A stretch of 16,278 nt of DNA from Pleurotus djamor (lineage: Eukaryota; Basidiomycota; Agaricomycetes; Agaricales; Pleurotaceae). The position numbers were made by a program, and so were the translations under genes. How positions within the stretch are numbered: the stretch's first letter is position 1; each line of letters starts with the position of its first letter. The notes beneath the pieces were generated by a model. The model saw only the letters and a list, made by a program, of their open reading frames with translations. It did not search any database and had not been told where the DNA came from. The DNA lies in the NCBI GenBank assembly GCA_029747585.1, contig JAPEVF010000979.1, positions 1 to 16,278 on the forward strand, written 5' to 3'. Below are positions 1 to 9,500 of this stretch, piece by piece.

Positions 1-80
1 AGAAAGACGTCCCTCCCTCCACTCCAGAAGAAAAGCTCAAGCGTTGGATGGATGGAATTGCCATGCTAAAGACGTTGTAG
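1..80 (+). CDS. 3' end of an unidentified gene (partial)
   Basis: Frame beginning at base 3 is open from the window edge to a TAG at 78-80, giving 25 residues that end RWMDGIAMLKTL. The charged, amphipathic composition looks like a protein C-terminus rather than random DNA, and the stop is followed by AT-richer non-coding sequence. Too short to identify a family. An overlapping open frame from 44 to 259 is less protein-like and probably a shadow running into the 3' UTR. Confidence 0.4.
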   Translation, partial: KDVPPSTPEEKLKRWMDGIAMLKTL

Positions 81-484
81 TACCGCCTTCACCGAAAAAT
101 CCATATACTACGTCACACAGGATTGATTACTCGTATCTTAAGCATACGACAGCTATTTCTTTGTTCCTGTTTGTCGCTTCCTTGGCATACCCGGCAGCCT
201 CTACGACGGCGTCGACCGAGACATCACCCAACGCAACGCGCCCCTTTTTCATCTCCTAGTGCACTCAAGTGATCTTTCCAAGATCTTTCTCGCATTTTTA
301 TCGCAGTTGACATCAACGTCGTCTCTTTTATCGTGCTTATGTCTACCTACTCAACTTTGCTCATATCTCATATCTCCTTTTCACTGACTCTACGCTTATA
401 TTATTCCGCACTTCTCCTCATTGACAATGAGGGGGAGCCGAAGCGGAGCGAGGCGAATCTTGTTCATCATAATTTATATGATAT
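81..484. other. Non-coding spacer with pyrimidine-rich stretch
   Basis: No convincing coding frame in this 404-nt stretch. From about 270 to 420 the + strand is C/T-rich with short TATATT-like tracts, as often seen upstream of fungal start codons, so it may hold the 3' UTR of the left-hand gene and the promoter of the next + strand gene. No specific promoter element can be called with confidence. Confidence 0.35.
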
Positions 485-1193
485 ATGACAAGTCGGCCAG
501 TGACCCCACCTCGGGAAGATTCCGAAGCACTAAAATTATTACATAAACATCCCGTGGGAAAGCCCTTTCCCCTTCTTTGTGCGTCGTTGACTCCAGTGAC
601 CCATCCACTCTCAACGACATGGCCAATAATGACAGCGAAACCGGAGACATGCAACTGGTTAATGGGCCATTGCGTCAAACAAGGTAAGACATCCCGAGAG
701 CGTATGAATCGTCTCATCAAAATCACAGCATACCCTCGCCATTCCACACGGCCATCGACAGCCTTGGACTCAGCGCACTCCCGTTTTTCTACCCATTGGA
801 GGCCTTGCATTATAACTTGCCAGTGCGTCGACTGTTACACCAGATTACCGCGTCCTTAACTCCTTGCATCGTCAGCGAGGCAACCAGACTTTCCTGGATA
901 GCTTCATATCGCCCAACCTTTCCACCAGCTTGGCAACGTGGCTTACAGCACCATCGAGTGGTCCCAGCGGCGCAACCCCCGGGTCGGCCATTTTCCTATT
1001 ATGTGCCCTCTCTCTCTTGGCTTCCCTCAACGCGCCTGCTGCCGTTACGCGACCCCCTTGTCCACCTCAGCCGCAACCCGCGAATTCATGTCCTCTACAA
1101 AAGCACTATTTTAAGGCTGTAACGTTGCTGTATAACTACCCAACCATCATCCAAAAGTTCATATCTAGTACACCCAAAGGCGACTCCCCCTAA
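485..1193 (+). other. Unresolved coding-like segments, possible 5' exons of the JmjC-like gene
   Basis: Three protein-like segments follow each other in different frames. One starts at ATG 485 (MTSRPVTPPREDSEALKLL). One starts at ATG 619 (MANNDSETGDMQLVNG) and runs to a good GTAAGA donor at 684. One is a frame open from about 825 to 1190 (reading RVLNSLHRQRGNQTFLDSF and later YNYPTIIQKFISSTPKG). A 45-nt intron 684-728, or a longer one 684-823, would join them. The last frame is the same as that of the exon ending at 1328, but a TAA at 1191-1193 interrupts it. They could be true 5' exons with an unrecognised intron, a broken older gene, or a region with a homopolymer error (CCCCC directly before the TAA). 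I cannot decide between these. Confidence 0.35.
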
Positions 1194-1268
1194 CTCGTCA
1201 ACAACGACGCTCCGAACACGTTGGACGCGTTGGTATCAGCAAATGAAAGAGTTCAGGCTCAAAGTGTC

Positions 1269-4200
1269 ATGGATAAAGCTGTGGCAAATATCCTTCTTGC
1301 AGCGTTGGGATTGAGGCTGGCTATGGAGGTATTTCCGCTCTCATATAATCCCATCACTTAAACCTTACACTTTGGCAGTCGTTCCCTATCCCAGAAAGCT
1401 GGAACGAACTTGATAGCTGCGGTGTTCCCCCTGAATTTGTGGCTTGCTTCAGCCGACTCAAAAGTCCCAGCGTGCATTCCGGACCACGACTGATCCTTCT
1501 TCCCCTTCACCTTTCTTTGGCGATCTCTCCAATTCTCCTCCTCATACCTAAGTCTTTCATCAATAAGAGCGTCTCTAGAACTTGGCTGTTCAAGGTATTC
1601 TTTCGATTTCTCTATACCCCCATCGACTTGCAATTGAATGTCAGTGACAGATGTGGGTTCACCTTGGATCGGAACGTCCAGAGCACATTGGAAGGATCGA
1701 GCGGGCTATTTGGGACGCTGTCTACGCTGTCGCTTGTGCTCCCTCCGGGCTCAATTTGGCTTTATCCGCCCTGCGCACCGAGTTGAAGGAACTCGGGAAT
1801 GCCTCTGTATCACATGCAGACCACGCCTTCTTCCATCAGCTTCAACCGATCATCCTCGACTCGTCTTCTCATGCATCACTCCCCACGGTTGACCTCCGAC
1901 CACCATCACTTACTCCTCACCCCACCGTTGCAACGTCTCTGCCCCTTCCACAATCACCTTTGCCGCTTCCTCCGGCAGGCTCCACCACCATAGTCCCGCA
2001 ATCCAATGAAACAGCACCCGCATCCCACTCCTCATCGCCGTACCCTAAGTCGTCTTTGTTGCAGCCTCCTGATGCCTCAACCGCCACGGTTCCGAGACCC
2101 ACTGACACAGACGCGCCGTCTACTTCGACCTCACCCATAGCATCTCGTGCACCATCCCCTTCAGCGCCCCATCCTGGAGCATCCACAATGACTGTTCCAC
2201 CACCCACTGACACAAACGCCCCCTCCACTCCCACCTCACCTGTTCCGTCCCGTGCACCATCTCCTCCAACACCCCATCCTACCGCCACCGTTCCACCACC
2301 CAACGCTGCAGATCCCCCCTCTACTCCCACCTCACCTACACCAACAGCCCCATCATCTGACGCCCCCCGAAGAATTGCTACTCTTCCCCCTCACAAGCCA
2401 AGAAGAATCACCATAGTCGGCCCTAATGCATCTCTGGCCCAAAAGCGCAAGCGTAGTTCCCATCCAACCAACAGCGAAGGAGAAGGTGGTCGCGATGACT
2501 CCCACCGTTCACCTCGCGCTGGTCAAAAACGCAAGCGAGGGACTAGCCCCCATTCAACGAGCAGCGAAGGAGAAGCGGATGCTAATGACTCTGAGTACAC
2601 ACCCGACGCCACCGCTGCATTCACCCAGACCACTAGACCAGGCATTGAACGTCCCAAGCGCAAGACGAACCCCATCAATCCGATGTGGTTCAAAGTTCCA
2701 AAGAGCACCAAGAAGCGTCGCCTCTCTGACTATAAATCTACGCCTGCACCTCGCGCTGCCACTATTCCCTACCTCATAACTGAATCTGATAAGGAGGTAA
2801 GCACCCCTTTCGCTACACTGCGAACCCCTCTGATCTTCCTCTCAGTCGTTTCATTGTGATTTGCCAGTCATCTACGATTTGCGGGGAGATCCAGTTGAAG
2901 TGCGGCCACTCGTTTCTGTATGTCTTGAAGTCCCCGAACGTAACCTAGGACTGATTTGTGACGTAGACACGTGAAGACTCTGATACTTTCCAGGCCCTCT
3001 TCCAGTCAATGATCCGTTCTTCGGACAATCTCCCTCCCCGATATACCTCCTCGGCGCACGGCCAAGGGATAATGATACAGATACTCAGTTATGCTAACTA
3101 TCAGGATCTTTCCTTCCGTGGTTTGGATGAGCATTTGAAGACCGGGCCTGTGGTCGTTACGGGTGTCCCCAATCCTGTCGACTTAAAAACCTTTCGTGAG
3201 GCTATTCTGAGTATGGAGAGGTCCCTTGATACTGAAGCGCTATGCCGCGGTGAGCTCACTTTAATGTCGCTTTCAAATACTCAATCTCATACGTTCTCAG
3301 ATCTCGACGTTCCTCTAGGTCCTTCTGCAACTGGACAATGGTCGCTAGCCTCCCTCAAGGACCTCCTCTGTATCTGTGCCGACCCCGATAACCAGAAGCG
3401 TGTCCATTTCCCCATTCTCCATGGACCCCTCAACGGCTACCTTCCTATCGTCCACGAGGACACCATCGACCGCATCTGCTACCGAGCGACGTGGAGGTAT
3501 GGCGATCGGCGACCTTCTCCGGACCTTTCATACCTCCAGTGGAATACTGCTTCCACGCCTTGGACCTTCGACACAATACACATGCCTCCCGGTGGATTTA
3601 TGACAGTCATCCTGCCCGCATGGGGTAGGACGTTATGTGCTGTGTTCCGCCGCAAGGATGATCATTATGGCTCGCGACCGATCAATTGGAACACCGCAGA
3701 GGAAGTTGTTGCTTCCCCAGAATATGACGTCGACTACGTCATTTTGGAGCCGGGTACTGCGATGTAAGTTCGAGTCCCTATCCTTGTCCCTACACCTACT
3801 GAGTGTCATCCTTACGTTCGCCTAGGTTCCTGCCTGCTGGGTGTCCACATTTCATCCTCAACCTGGGCGAACCATCTCTTATACACGGCTCATTTCACTA
3901 CCTTGGCGGCTGCATTATGCAACACATGTTCAGCTTCCTTCATGCCTTGGCCATACCACATATCTCCGACTATAGCGTGCGGCAGACTCAAACAACTCTA
4001 GCCATTGTCAGCCGAATCGTGGTGATGTACGAGAAGTGGTCTAGCGACTCTTCCGTCTATTCCGGTGAGTACTTCCCTGCCTCAATCCACAACCATCCCT
4101 CACCTGGACGTCAGACACAGTCGCTTCCCATCTTCCCCATTTTGGTGCCACCAACTCCGTACAGGAGTATCTCATTGTCTGTGTTGTCGGTCGTCTCCTT

Positions 4201-4578
4201 CCCTGGGTGTATCCGGATGCCGAGGATGCCACCATTGCGTCGTCGGCGGCCGCCCACTGCCTAGCCACGCTCGGTTCACGCTGGGCCCTCCTCGATGAGA
4301 ATCAAGTTGAGATCGACTTCTACAATGATCTCTATCTGCCTTATCTCTTCCACGTCTGTCGAGTATTCGTCGCCCTATCCTCAGTGCGTTATGGAACAAC
4401 CTTTAGCGAGCATGTCACGCGCCTCAAGCCATCCTTGGTGTCAACAATCCCGGAAGCCAAAGGGTTTGACGACGTGGATGGCTGGGATGACATCACATTG
4501 GATGATAAACGGTTGGATTTGCGCATCCAAACCCCATATTCATTCGGACTACCACACACGCCTGCCCCCTCTGTTTAA
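1269..4578 (+). CDS. JmjC-like cupin domain protein with Pro-rich, NLS-rich N-terminus
   Basis: Proposed exons: up to 1328, 1379-1594, 1651-2796, 2846-2917, 2967-3763, 3826-4064, 4115-4578; all phases agree and introns are 48-62 nt. About 997 residues from ATG 1269, the first in-frame Met after the TAA at 1191; the true start may lie upstream. Residues about 92-400 are Pro/Ser/Thr-rich, followed by basic nuclear-targeting clusters (QKRKR twice, PKRK, KKRR). Residues about 499-830 resemble the fungal JmjC/cupin fold: a strand with PWTFD, then GGFMTVILPAWG, then ILEPGTAMFLPAGCPHFILN. In JmjC dioxygenases Fe(II) is held by H-x-D/E and a distal His. Here the distal His (about 772) is present, but the first position reads T-x-D, so activity is doubtful. 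Such genes are often multicopy beside transposons in Agaricomycetes (general knowledge). The domain is recognised by eye only; the tail from about 850 on is unassigned. Confidence 0.68.
2086..2346 (+). repeat. Imperfect tandem Pro/Thr/Ser-rich coding repeats (105 and 96 nt units)
   Basis: Inside the large exon of the JmjC-like gene, a unit beginning TVPxPTDTxAPST and continuing TSPxxSRAPSPxxPHP occurs at 2086 and 2191, with a diverged, truncated third copy from 2287 (TVPPPNAADPPSTPTSP). Unit lengths are multiples of three, so copy-number change keeps the frame. It probably forms a flexible linker. Confidence 0.8.
2433..2574 (+). repeat. Duplicated basic/acidic motif QKRKR...SEGE
   Basis: Two in-frame copies, at about 2433-2483 and 2518-2574, encode a basic cluster QKRKR followed by a Ser/Thr-rich stretch ending SEGE. 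The basic part fits a nuclear localisation signal and the SEGE part resembles an acidic casein-kinase-type site; both functional readings are inference. Confidence 0.65.
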
Positions 4579-4943
4579 CTATCCGCCTTGCGCTCTTTAC
4601 CGACCATGTCTTTAGCTCCGAATAATCAATGATACCTTCTGATTGACTGCAAACAAAATCTGGAGATTCCGCTGATTTTTAGAAATAAATGTGAACCCTT
4701 CCTCGTAAAAGACCCGGTTGAATTAGAAGGAATTCCACTTGCCTACTGGTTGGGCTGGATCTGTCCTTTGCGGTGCCAAAAAGCGTAGCTCCTGATCTCC
4801 TGCCACCACCCTGCCACTGGGTATTACTTGTGTGGCGCACTCAGCTGGCAGGTGTTCTGGTTTGCGTTATCAAGTGGTGGGGTTTCATAGTATAAACATA
4901 CATCAAGTTTGCTCAACTTATGAAGGGATTGTGCTACCGAGAT
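4579..4943. other. Convergent intergenic spacer
   Basis: This 365-nt stretch separates the 3' ends of the JmjC-like gene (+) and the zinc-module gene (-). No coding frame stands out. It is AT-rich at about 4610-4720. A TGCCA/TGGCA-containing stretch at 4800-4860 could form a weak hairpin, but the arms match over only about six bases. No terminal inverted repeat or obvious transposon end was found here, although one border of the KDZ element could lie in it. Confidence 0.4.
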
Positions 4944-6260
4944 CTAATAAGGAAGGTGGTCGCAGCCGTGTACGAAGTAGGACTCCTGGTATAAGTAGAG
5001 CAAACAGGTAGTACAACGCACGAAGAACTTTTCGCATTTCTCATCTGCAACCCCCTGCTCCCACAGATCGAAGTAACTGTCCCCATTGGAATCCTCGTCA
5101 CTACCTAAATGCAGGGTAAATTTGTGCACAGTGAGCTCAAACCAGAGGCCCTCACCTTCACTCTCCAGTTCTTGGGCACCATCGAGCTCATCCACCTCGG
5201 CGTCTAAGTGAGGGTAGGTGGATGGAAAGTGGGATCAATGCAGAGGAGCTTACCAGGACTCTTGAATTGGCCATTGCAGGTGTGCGTGGGGTATGACTCG
5301 CCAAAGAGGAGGAGGGAGCAATGTGGGCATTTGATGAAGAGCCGCTCGAAGATGACGTGCTCAACGCCATCGCCATAGAGGCACCAATAGGGAGCGTCGA
5401 GACATTCGGGCGTGGGGACATGCTCGCCGTAAGGAACGTAGGGTGGCTTCACGTAGATGTAGGGTTCACGGGGTCCATTGGAGTAAACCGCTGGAGGATG
5501 GGACTCGCCGTCGGAGTCTTGGTTATCTGTGCCGTCGGAGTCAGTGTCAGTTTCTATCCAGTCTTCGTCCAGTCCTTGCGAGGACGACGCGGAAGCAGCT
5601 GTCCACGTCCCTTCCCGGGTGGGACAACCGCCGCGGTTTGTTTCAACATGGAAAGGTTCTTAACATGGAAGTATTAATAATCAGGCATCGGTCCAAACTG
5701 CAATCCTTACGGAGGCGGGGAAAATACTCGGCGGTATCATCAGCGCATTGATGAGCGCGGATCATGTTCACTACGAAGAAGTGAGTGAGTGGATGGATGG
5801 TGGGGGACTTGCGAATCGTTTCAGCGTACCTGTGAAAGGGCATGGGTGGTTTACAAGAGCACACTCCAGGAAGACGCCGCCGCCACGGTAAACGACTCTG
5901 ACATGCACATCGTGGAAGCAGTGCACAGCAAATTGAAAGGTCTTCATGTATTCCTCGATCAGATAAGGAGACACCAGTACATCCTTGTCTATGAGAGGGC
6001 TATGATGGGCATGGTGAGGAGACGGTTGAGGTACAGATATGGGAGAAACTTACTAAGGGAGGGATACAACGTCGCCGCCAACGCGGCACTCAGAGTCGAA
6101 ACTTAAGACGCCAGGAGAGAAAGCGAGAAGCTTTGCGGAAAGTGTCGACCATCTTTCTGGCGATGGCGGTGAAGGGCGAACGGGAGGAGGTACATTGGCC
6201 AAGAGGAGGGCCCTGGTGGGGGGATTTGGGGAANGGGGAAGCGATTGGTGCAGGCGCCAT
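4944..6260 (-). CDS. Unrecognised protein with two C-x2-C-x11-H-x-C modules
   Basis: Exons on the minus strand: 6260-6054, 5999-5830, 5770-5711, 5658-5254, 5203-5156, 5104-4944. All five introns (50-59 nt) have GT-AG ends and matching phases, giving 349 residues with stop TAG at 4944-4946. The start ATG at 6260 works only if the N at 6234 is ignored: the first exon is then open throughout. The N-terminus is Pro-rich; residues about 70-145 contain several Cys/His without a known pattern; residues 175-200 are acidic (Asp/Glu/Ser). Two ungapped copies of a 38-residue module follow, at residues 236-273 and 307-344, each with Cys-x2-Cys-x11-His-x-Cys, the spacing expected of a small zinc knuckle. 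It lies 275 bp downstream of the transposase stop on the same strand and may be an accessory gene of the element (inference). No family is recognised; nucleic-acid or protein binding is possible. Confidence 0.72.
4962..5389 (-). repeat. Duplicated 38-residue zinc-knuckle module
   Basis: Module 1 is encoded by 5389-5276 and module 2 by 5075-4962, separated by two introns and an acidic linker. They align without gaps. Shared positions include the aromatic at the start, GV at positions 8-9, an F-[IV]-[KR]-C entry, C-x2-C, an ESY triplet and the closing H-x-C. Ligands are Cys256, Cys259, His271, Cys273 and Cys327, Cys330, His342, Cys344. The exact spacing points to internal duplication under constraint. 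Confidence 0.8.
6234..6234. other. Ambiguous base N that breaks a coding frame
   Basis: On the minus strand the N lies between CCCC and TTCCCC in exon 1 of the zinc-module gene. Removing it yields an uninterrupted frame from ATG 6260 into the GTAAGT donor at 6053 with the correct phase. Read as a real base it forces a frame ending in a stop near 6090. It is therefore most likely an extra base call. Confidence 0.7.
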
Positions 6261-6535
6261 GGTTGAGCTCAACCAACTCCGGAGAGATTTTACGGCGGGT
6301 AGAAAAGGGGGGATGAAAAGATCATCGGTACCTATCCCAATGTGATCCGCATCAAAGTTCTTGCAACGTTCCAACGCAAAGTAAATTCATTTCGCTTCTG
6401 ATCGTGAAAAAAAATCGCCATGCTCCAATTCGGACTAGATCGCCGCGGGTTCAAAGGACGGAGTATTCTCCAGCCTGGGTGTTGTGGGCATTTGCAAGAA
6501 TTCGAAAGATCATCAATAATTTTTTCATCCTATCG

Positions 6536-9500
6536 TTACTGTGGCCGAAGAAGGTTGAAGAGGAATGACAGGCAGACTTTACGGAACGTCGGCATATCTT
6601 TTTCTTGGAGCCCTGGGAGGTCATATCCCCGTAGAACCGATGCAACGGTTGCCACAACCCATAGACCGCAGTCCGAAGAATTTTGTTGTAGAGCAACCCT
6701 CTAAACGCCAGTGATGAGAGACATAAGTTGGGAGAATTATTGCTTACACATGTTGGCTGGGCTGTCCAGCCTTCAGTGTCAACATTGAAGGGTATGCCCT
6801 TCATCTTCGCCAGTCGCATACATCTCGCCAAGAGGGTTGAGACAAGCTAGTGATTGAGGGTGAGCAACCGTGTCCGACGTGACTTAGTGAGTGAGCCCTA
6901 TGTACCTTGAGATCACTTTGCCAATGGGTTGGTTCACCGAAGCTGTCGAAAACGTCATAAGTTCGGGTTTGTAATCGAACGACTGATAGAACCCAATGTG
7001 ACTGGGACGGTCGGTGGATGGGAATGATAAAAACGGTCTTCTCCCAGAAGCGCGTGCCCGATATACTCTCCCACATCGCCTCATCGCTGACCTTACTAGC
7101 GACATGCACCAGAGTGTATGTGTCGAATACGGCGTAATTGGGCGCAGTGGGGATCGCCAGGCTCAAGTGCAGGGTTAAGGAGTTGATGCAAGCTGCGTTC
7201 AGCCAGCCACATGGATTCATGAGGCGCTCCAAGTCTGTTTCATCGAAACCAAGGTTTTGACTGGAACCTAATATTCGTTGAGGGTGGGTCACGGAAAATT
7301 TCTGGATAGTGGTGGAAGAAAAAAAACGTTTTGAAGTTCGAATCAATGCGAAGAGGTTGCTACTCGGAGAAACATAAGGTGAGAAGGTTCGGAGGCAACA
7401 GTGAGAAAGACACGGACCTTCAATACCCATCTGAGGGTTGGTGCCATAGAGTAAACCTCTACGGGTACTGGCCTGACGTGGTGGACAATCTCGATATCAT
7501 CACCGCTGTCCAAACGGATTGGTGAGCGCGACCTGCGGCGCTTTGCCCTCGCATCACTTCCACGAATACTGAGAAACTGCCGGCTAGGATTGAGAACGTT
7601 TGGTAGAATATCATTGCGCTGGGATTGCTTGCCCGGAGTAGAAACGTTGAACGGCGATCTCAGCGTGTTGCCCTTGAAAACGGGGTATTCGCCTTGCCCA
7701 AGAGCCGTTTCAAGGGAAAACTTGTGTTCATTTTCCGCGTGGCTCCGTGGCACCTGGTTAAAAGGCGAGACACTCTGGAGCAGCAAGTCGCGTCGAGGCA
7801 GCGAGCGGGGTGAGCGTTTAGGATGAGACTGGCGTGTGCTTCCTTGATCTGGGGTGAAGTATGCGTTGTCGTCGTTGGCATCGAACACGAGATCGGGGTC
7901 ACCGACTGGTTGGCGCCAAAATGTGGTGACTGGCTTTGGAGTGGACGGTCCTGGGAGATAGTCTCCTTGATGATCGTAAAACTCAAGATCATTGGGCGCA
8001 TCACCGACCAAGTCTGCATTATCAGGGTCGCACGGGTCGTCGTCAAACCCCAAGATGTCACTTAAAATAGCCGACTCCGCGTCTTCAGGTGGACTCTGTC
8101 CACGCTCTTCATCGAGACACAAATCATCAAGAATGTGTTCGATCTCTTCGTCGACGGCATTCAGAGCGTGGTAGACCTTTGGGGAAATTCGAGTATTCAC
8201 TAGACCATGCGAAGCTAGGGCGTAGGATACGTCGTTCTGTATGGAATCGAGGCGTGATCGAGGTAATTGTGGTGATGCCCAGAGAGAGGTCAAAGCCGAT
8301 AACTGAGACTGGTAAAGGAGGATGGGCATGCGTAAATGTCGATCTATGTGACGCGTCGAATAGAGAGCTACGAGAAAGGGCGATCTACTTACTTTCCTGA
8401 CGCTGAAGGGCGTACTCGGTAGCAGCCATCTCCCTAGCCAACCAGTGACACATATTGTCCACCTCCTGACGCAACCTCGTTGCTTCTTCGTCACATCTTT
8501 TCTTTTTCAGCATTGCACGGATGCCACGTCGCACCGTAGGATCAGTGAGCCATCGAGAGGGCTTCTTGTATGTTGCGTCGATCCACACATCTTCCATCAA
8601 GTCGTCGCAGTCTTGCAGCGCTTGAATATCTTCGGGCAGTCGCGGTGGGACTGGAATTTCCCAACCCTTGAAATCCGAGCGCTTCCTGAGTTGGGCCAAT
8701 TGGCCCTTTAAGGTATCGCGCAACGTATTATACTTCCGGATAGAGTTTCGCAGGGCTGGGGCTCGTTTTGAAATTCCTTTACGAGTCTGTTGGTGGAGAC
8801 GTGTTCCGAGAGCCAAATTACGCCCGCCAACGGCTTGATCTAGGCGTTCCATCTCAAAGAACATGCCTGATGCACGTTGGCGGATACTACTCTTGACCTC
8901 TCGGAGCAAGAGGAGCAACTTGATCGCGGAGAGGGGTACATTCTTTAGGGATGGGAGTGTCGCTGGAATGTTTAGTGCGACGTAGGCGTCTTCGACTTGA
9001 GCGTTCAACGCATCACAAGCGTCTCGAATCCGGTCTGTCTTCACCTTCATGCGCTTCAAAAAGGACTTTGATGTGTTCAAGCCCTTCTGCCACTGGTCGA
9101 GGTCATCCTGGAGCTTCAGTATGCCATCAATCTCCTTTTTCAGTACGGAGGGAGCATCTATGCGGGTGGGTGAGCACTGCCCATGCAAGATTCATTGTGG
9201 AAAGCCGTACGCGCTGCGAGGGAAAGCTGGGAGTCCCTTTGTTCTTCCCATAGACTGGCTAAAGTTGCGAGCTTGACCCCACACTCATCCAACACTACAG
9301 TGGCCTCTAAGTCCTTTGGCAGGATGCCATTCTTGAAGCGATGTCGCATGAAACGGCCCAAGTCTTTACGACCGGTGATCGCGACGTGGCCTAACTGTCG
9401 ATCCAGTAGCCAGATGCGTTTGGACGTCTATACAACGTCGTCAGGTGGAATGGCTCATGCTTGGGGGTTGGACGTACCCCTGCGTTGCGAGTAATGCCGA

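Noticed and set aside
1358..1633. Minus-strand open frame of 91 codons rich in charged residues
   Set aside because: It lies antisense to the 1379-1594 exon, whose introns on both sides have proper splice sites and phases. The charged look is the mirror of Ser/Leu/Pro codons on the + strand.
1917..2330. Minus-strand Gly/Val-rich frame of 137 codons
   Set aside because: Antisense shadow of the Pro/Thr-rich repeats in the JmjC-like gene (CCN/ACC codons read as GGN/GGT).
2868..2917. Alternative acceptor giving a cysteine-containing exon (STICGEIQLKCGHSF)
   Set aside because: Its phase does not fit the next exon at 2967, whereas the acceptor at 2845 gives a phase-0 exon that joins both sides.
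4800..4860. Possible terminal inverted repeat or hairpin around TGCCA/TGGCA
   Set aside because: Arms match over only about six bases with irregular spacing, and no partner was found on the other side of the transposase gene.
9158..9180. A 20-nt GT-AG intron explaining the KDZ frame change
   Set aside because: Far shorter than every other intron in this window (at least 38 nt) and below the size normally spliced.
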